A stretch of DNA of 64,000 nt from Pedobacter jeongneungensis. GTDB lineage: Bacteria; Bacteroidota; Bacteroidia; Sphingobacteriales; Sphingobacteriaceae. The position numbers and the translations under genes are program-made. Below, in pieces: positions 61,606 through 64,000 of the stretch. The number at the start of each line of letters is the position of its first letter. Positions within the stretch are counted from its first letter, which is position 1. Location of the stretch: the NCBI RefSeq assembly GCF_000633455.1, contig NZ_AYMG01000006.1, positions 1 through 64,000 of the forward strand. The letters are read 5' to 3'. The notes below the pieces were generated by a model. The model searched no databases. It was not told where the DNA came from and saw nothing but the letters and a program-made list of their open reading frames with translations.

Positions 61606-62478
61606 TTAGCCAAACAGATCACTGCTGAGGTAACGGTCGCCACGGTCGCAGGTGATAAATACGATAGTTCCCTTATCCAACTCTGAAGCCAGTTTTAGCG
61701 CTGCTGCACAGGCACCACCCGAGCTCATGCCCGCAAATAAACCTTCTTCTCTGGCCATCCTCCTCGACATGATAGTGGCTTCTTCCTGCGCAATGTCCAT
61801 CACACGATCAACACGCTCGGGTTCGAATATTTTTGGCAGGTATTCTGTCGGCCACCTTCTAATGCCTGGTATAGAGGATCCCTCTGTAGGTTGACAGCCT
61901 ACAATCTGGATATCTTTATTTTTTTCTTTAAAAAACCTCGAGCAGCCCATGATGGTACCTGTTGTTCCCATCGAGCTTACAAAATGTGTAATCTGTCCTT
62001 CGGTATCTTTCCATATTTCGGGGCCTGTGGTTTTATAATGTGCCATGTAATTATCCGGGTTGGCAAACTGGTTTAACAGGAAATATCCTTTGCTACTGCC
62101 CTTCTCTTCGGCATAATCGCGGCAATCTTCAATACTTTCCAATAAAGTTACCTTAGCGCCAAAAGCTTCCATTGTCACCTTACGCTCGCGGGTAGAATTG
62201 ACTGGCATTACCAGTTCGATATCTAAATTGTATAAACTGGCAATCATGGCCAAAGCAATTCCGGTGTTACCACTTGTAGCCTCCACCAATTTAGTACCTT
62301 TTGCTATTTCGCCACGTTCTATCGCACTTCTGATCATGTTGAGCGACGCCCTGTCTTTTACGCTACCACCCGGATTATTGCCTTCTAATTTTGCAAAAAC
62401 CTTTACAGCCGGATTGATATTCATTTTTTGAAGCTCAGCCATTGGCGTATTTCCGATCAGATCGATTATTCCTGCCAT
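61606..62478 (-). CDS. cysM: Cysteine synthase, CysM type
   Basis: A 290-residue PLP enzyme that makes cysteine from O-acetylserine and sulfide or thiosulfate. The PLP lysine is in GGSVKDRASLN, the substrate loop is TSGNTGIAL, and the phosphate-binding loop is SSMGTTGTI. CSRFF and RRMAREEGLFAGMSSGG are typical of CysM. It starts 11 bases after cysE ends, so the pair makes the full serine-to-cysteine route. Confidence 0.95.
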   Translation of the reverse strand: MAGIIDLIGNTPMAELQKMNINPAVKVFAKLEGNNPGGSVKDRASLNMIRSAIERGEIAKGTKLVEATSGNTGIALAMIASLYNLDIELVMPVNSTRERKVTMEAFGAKVTLLESIEDCRDYAEEKGSSKGYFLLNQFANPDNYMAHYKTTGPEIWKDTEGQITHFVSSMGTTGTIMGCSRFFKEKNKDIQIVGCQPTEGSSIPGIRRWPTEYLPKIFEPERVDRVMDIAQEEATIMSRRMAREEGLFAGMSSGGACAAALKLASELDKGTIVFITCDRGDRYLSSDLFG

Positions 62479-62489
62479 TATATTTTGTA

Positions 62490-63302
62490 TTAATTGGTTT
62501 CTTTATGATTTCTTATGGTAATGATTGGTGAGTGATATGCAGTGGAGAAAGCTGGAATACTTTCGGTAAGCCATACGTTACCCCCAATAATGCTATCGTG
62601 CCCGATGATGGTTTCACCACCCAATATGGTGGCGCCTGAGTAAATCACAACCCGGTCTTCTACTGTTGGATGACGTTTACTGCCAGCTAAAGTTTTTTTC
62701 ACACTCAAAGCCCCCAGCGTTACACCCTGGTATAGTTTTACATAACGGCCAATCGTACTGGTTTCGCCGATTACGATTCCGGTACCATGATCGATATGAA
62801 AATATTCGCCAATACTCGCTGCCGGATGGATATCGATTCCCGTTTTAGAATGGGCATATTCAGTCAAAATCCTGGGCACTAAGGGTATACCAAAATTATA
62901 CAGTAAATGAGCAATCCGGTAAAAACAGATGGCATAAAAACCGGGATAAGTCCTGATGACTTCGAACCTGCTTTGCGCCGCGGGGTCGCCTTCATAAATG
63001 GCCAGTATATCGGTATTCAATACACGGTATAGCGCTGGCAGTTCTGCAAAAAAATGACCTGCTGCATTTTTACACTCACTGTTCCTTAATTTACAACTTG
63101 CCGAAATAATATCATAAAGTTCGAGCTCTAAAGCCGATACCTGTTCTTTAACTTCCTCAACCGTTAAAAATACCTTAAGTGCATTTTCTGGAAAAAGTAC
63201 CTGGATCAGTTTCTCTGCCCAACGGGATATTACTTCATTCGGCGGTATATTGTGTTGCTCAAGTGGGTTTTTAAATATTTGTTCAAAAAAATGGTTATCC
63301 AT
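62490..63302 (-). CDS. cysE: Serine O-acetyltransferase
   Basis: Acetylates serine with acetyl-CoA to give O-acetylserine for CysM. The 270-residue protein has an N-terminal helical domain and a left-handed hexapeptide-repeat helix (GIDIHPAASIGEYFHIDHGT, VIGETSTIGRYVKLYQGVT, then VVIYSGATILGG). The catalytic His is in HIDHGTG. The C-terminus is short and lacks the terminal Ile found in enteric CysE that docks into cysteine synthase, so complex formation is uncertain. Confidence 0.95.
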   Translation of the reverse strand: MDNHFFEQIFKNPLEQHNIPPNEVISRWAEKLIQVLFPENALKVFLTVEEVKEQVSALELELYDIISASCKLRNSECKNAAGHFFAELPALYRVLNTDILAIYEGDPAAQSRFEVIRTYPGFYAICFYRIAHLLYNFGIPLVPRILTEYAHSKTGIDIHPAASIGEYFHIDHGTGIVIGETSTIGRYVKLYQGVTLGALSVKKTLAGSKRHPTVEDRVVIYSGATILGGETIIGHDSIIGGNVWLTESIPAFSTAYHSPIITIRNHKETN

Positions 63303-63424
63303 AACTGGTAGTCAAACCTGGCCGATCTGCTCATCGACTAGATATATAGATTTAATCGCTAATGTAGGTTTTGTTTTTTTAAACCAAAACAACTGACCAA
63401 GTTTTATTATAAAAATTGCGGGGA

Positions 63425-63720
63425 AATAACAAAAAAGTCCGGAGTCAGCAGTCCATAGTTGGAAGTCGATTAGCTTGGAGTTGAGAGTTTGGAGTTTGGA
63501 GAAGATTGAATATTCTTCGGTTTGTTACCTTGAAAGATAATTTATTGTATAAAAATACCCTCGAGTTACCTTCATTTCGAGCGGACCCGATAGCTATCGG
63601 ATGCAACGCAGTCGAGAACCACGATTGCTCAGCGAAGCTAATCTATCTGGATAGATCTCTCCACTTCGCGTTGCTCCGGTTGAGATGACTATGCGACCAA
63701 TTAACCAATGACCAACGAAC
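63425..63720. repeat. AGTC-type and GTCATTTCGAGC-type dispersed repeats
   Basis: 63430-63500 is the low-complexity AGTCCATAGTTGGAAGTC / GGAGTTTGGAG stretch. 63570-63690 begins TTCATTTCGAGCGGACCCGA, has the core CCCGATAGCTATCGGA (63586-63601) and TGCAACGCAGTCGAGA, and ends CGGTTGAGATGAC. A frame of 60 codons across it is not a gene. Confidence 0.65.
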
Positions 63721-63795
63721 TAACAAATACTCCTTTAAGGAATAAGAATAACTCATTTTCTCAAAACAAGACCAATATGTCAATGTTACCAATAC

Positions 63796-63975
63796 ATGGT
63801 GATTACTTTGGAAACGACTATAAAAGAATTAGATAAGATTTATATCGGCGAGGAAATCACTTTCGAGAAGAAGTCTGGTCTGGTATTTCGTATTGCAATT
63901 TTTAAGTCGGTGAGCATTTCCAGTTATATTTTCCAGTTGGTTAACGGCGAAATTATTATTATCCGCAGGAACTAG
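63796..63975 (+). CDS. Possible 59-residue small protein
   Basis: An ATG frame of 59 codons near the window edge: MVITLETTIKELDKIYIGEE at the start, and a strand-rich end with SSYIFQLVNGEIIIIRRN. Composition and codon use look coding, with a helix then several strands. I recognise no family. No obvious promoter box is seen in the 75 bases after the preceding repeat. Confidence 0.5.
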   Translation: MVITLETTIKELDKIYIGEEITFEKKSGLVFRIAIFKSVSISSYIFQLVNGEIIIIRRN

Positions 63976-64000
63976 CTTTAGCAGCACCATTGTATAGTAA

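Noticed and set aside
63506..63688. A 60-codon frame near the right edge
   Set aside because: It is read entirely through a dispersed CCCGATAGCTATCGG repeat.

Overview
The window looks like a chromosome segment of a Bacteroidota bacterium of the Sphingobacteriaceae, most likely Pedobacter or a close relative. Supporting signs are the low-to-moderate GC, SusC-like TonB receptors with a carboxypeptidase-regulatory N-terminus, DUF4142, DUF4374 and GHKL families, glycoside hydrolases of GH29, GH92 and GH97, TAnnTTTG promoter boxes, and many dispersed palindromic intergenic repeats. I see no rRNA, tRNA, prophage, CRISPR array or complete insertion sequence.

Layout. 1-2.6 kb: arsenic-resistance operon read leftwards (arsR, a DUF6428 gene, arsC, ACR3 pump). 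2.7-17.6 kb: housekeeping and carbohydrate genes, including a half-size EamA transporter, GH92, mnmA, a lone receiver, azoreductase, GH97, DUF4142, a very acidic protein, a voltage-gated K+ channel with a zinc ribbon, an SDR, a GH29 fucosidase and small unknowns. 17.9-22.9 kb: an operon of TonB receptor, DUF4374 lipoprotein and PepSY membrane protein, resembling the XusABC xenosiderophore system, with a clear promoter and two hairpins in its leader. 23-26 kb: DUF4142 lipoprotein, lone receiver, CoiA-like nuclease and small genes. 26.3-29.6 kb: pta-ackA. 29.6-30.5 kb: a 0.6-kb tandem repeat carrying copies of the end of the neighbouring VOC gene.

31.5-38.7 kb is an ergothioneine locus. Egt-type biosynthesis (EgtD, EgtB and a convergent class-V PLP enzyme that could be the C-S lyase) sits with an EgtUV/OpuC-type ABC importer and a mercuric-reductase-like flavoprotein; the five leftward genes overlap or nearly touch. 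The substrate-binding half of the permease fusion is in circularly permuted order. 39.2-45.5 kb is a five-gene operon for 5-oxoproline and peptide use (pxpB, pxpC, pxpA, an Nramp-like transporter lacking the metal-binding motif, and an M1 aminopeptidase).

47-54.4 kb is the least ordinary region. It is an array of secreted proteins built by segmental duplication. A small exported protein followed by a bidirectional terminator occurs three times. A lipoprotein occurs twice with a nearly identical N-terminal 285 residues but unrelated-looking C-terminal HExxH (zincin-like) domains; one copy has a one-base frameshift. This resembles C-terminal domain swapping in polymorphic exoproteins. No function is assigned.

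55-64 kb holds a Xre-type regulator, an orphan GHKL ATPase, a CPA1 Na+/H+ antiporter, a 7TM-DISM/LuxR-type sensor-regulator, a lone IS3 OrfA-like gene coupled to a receiver, and cysE-cysM.
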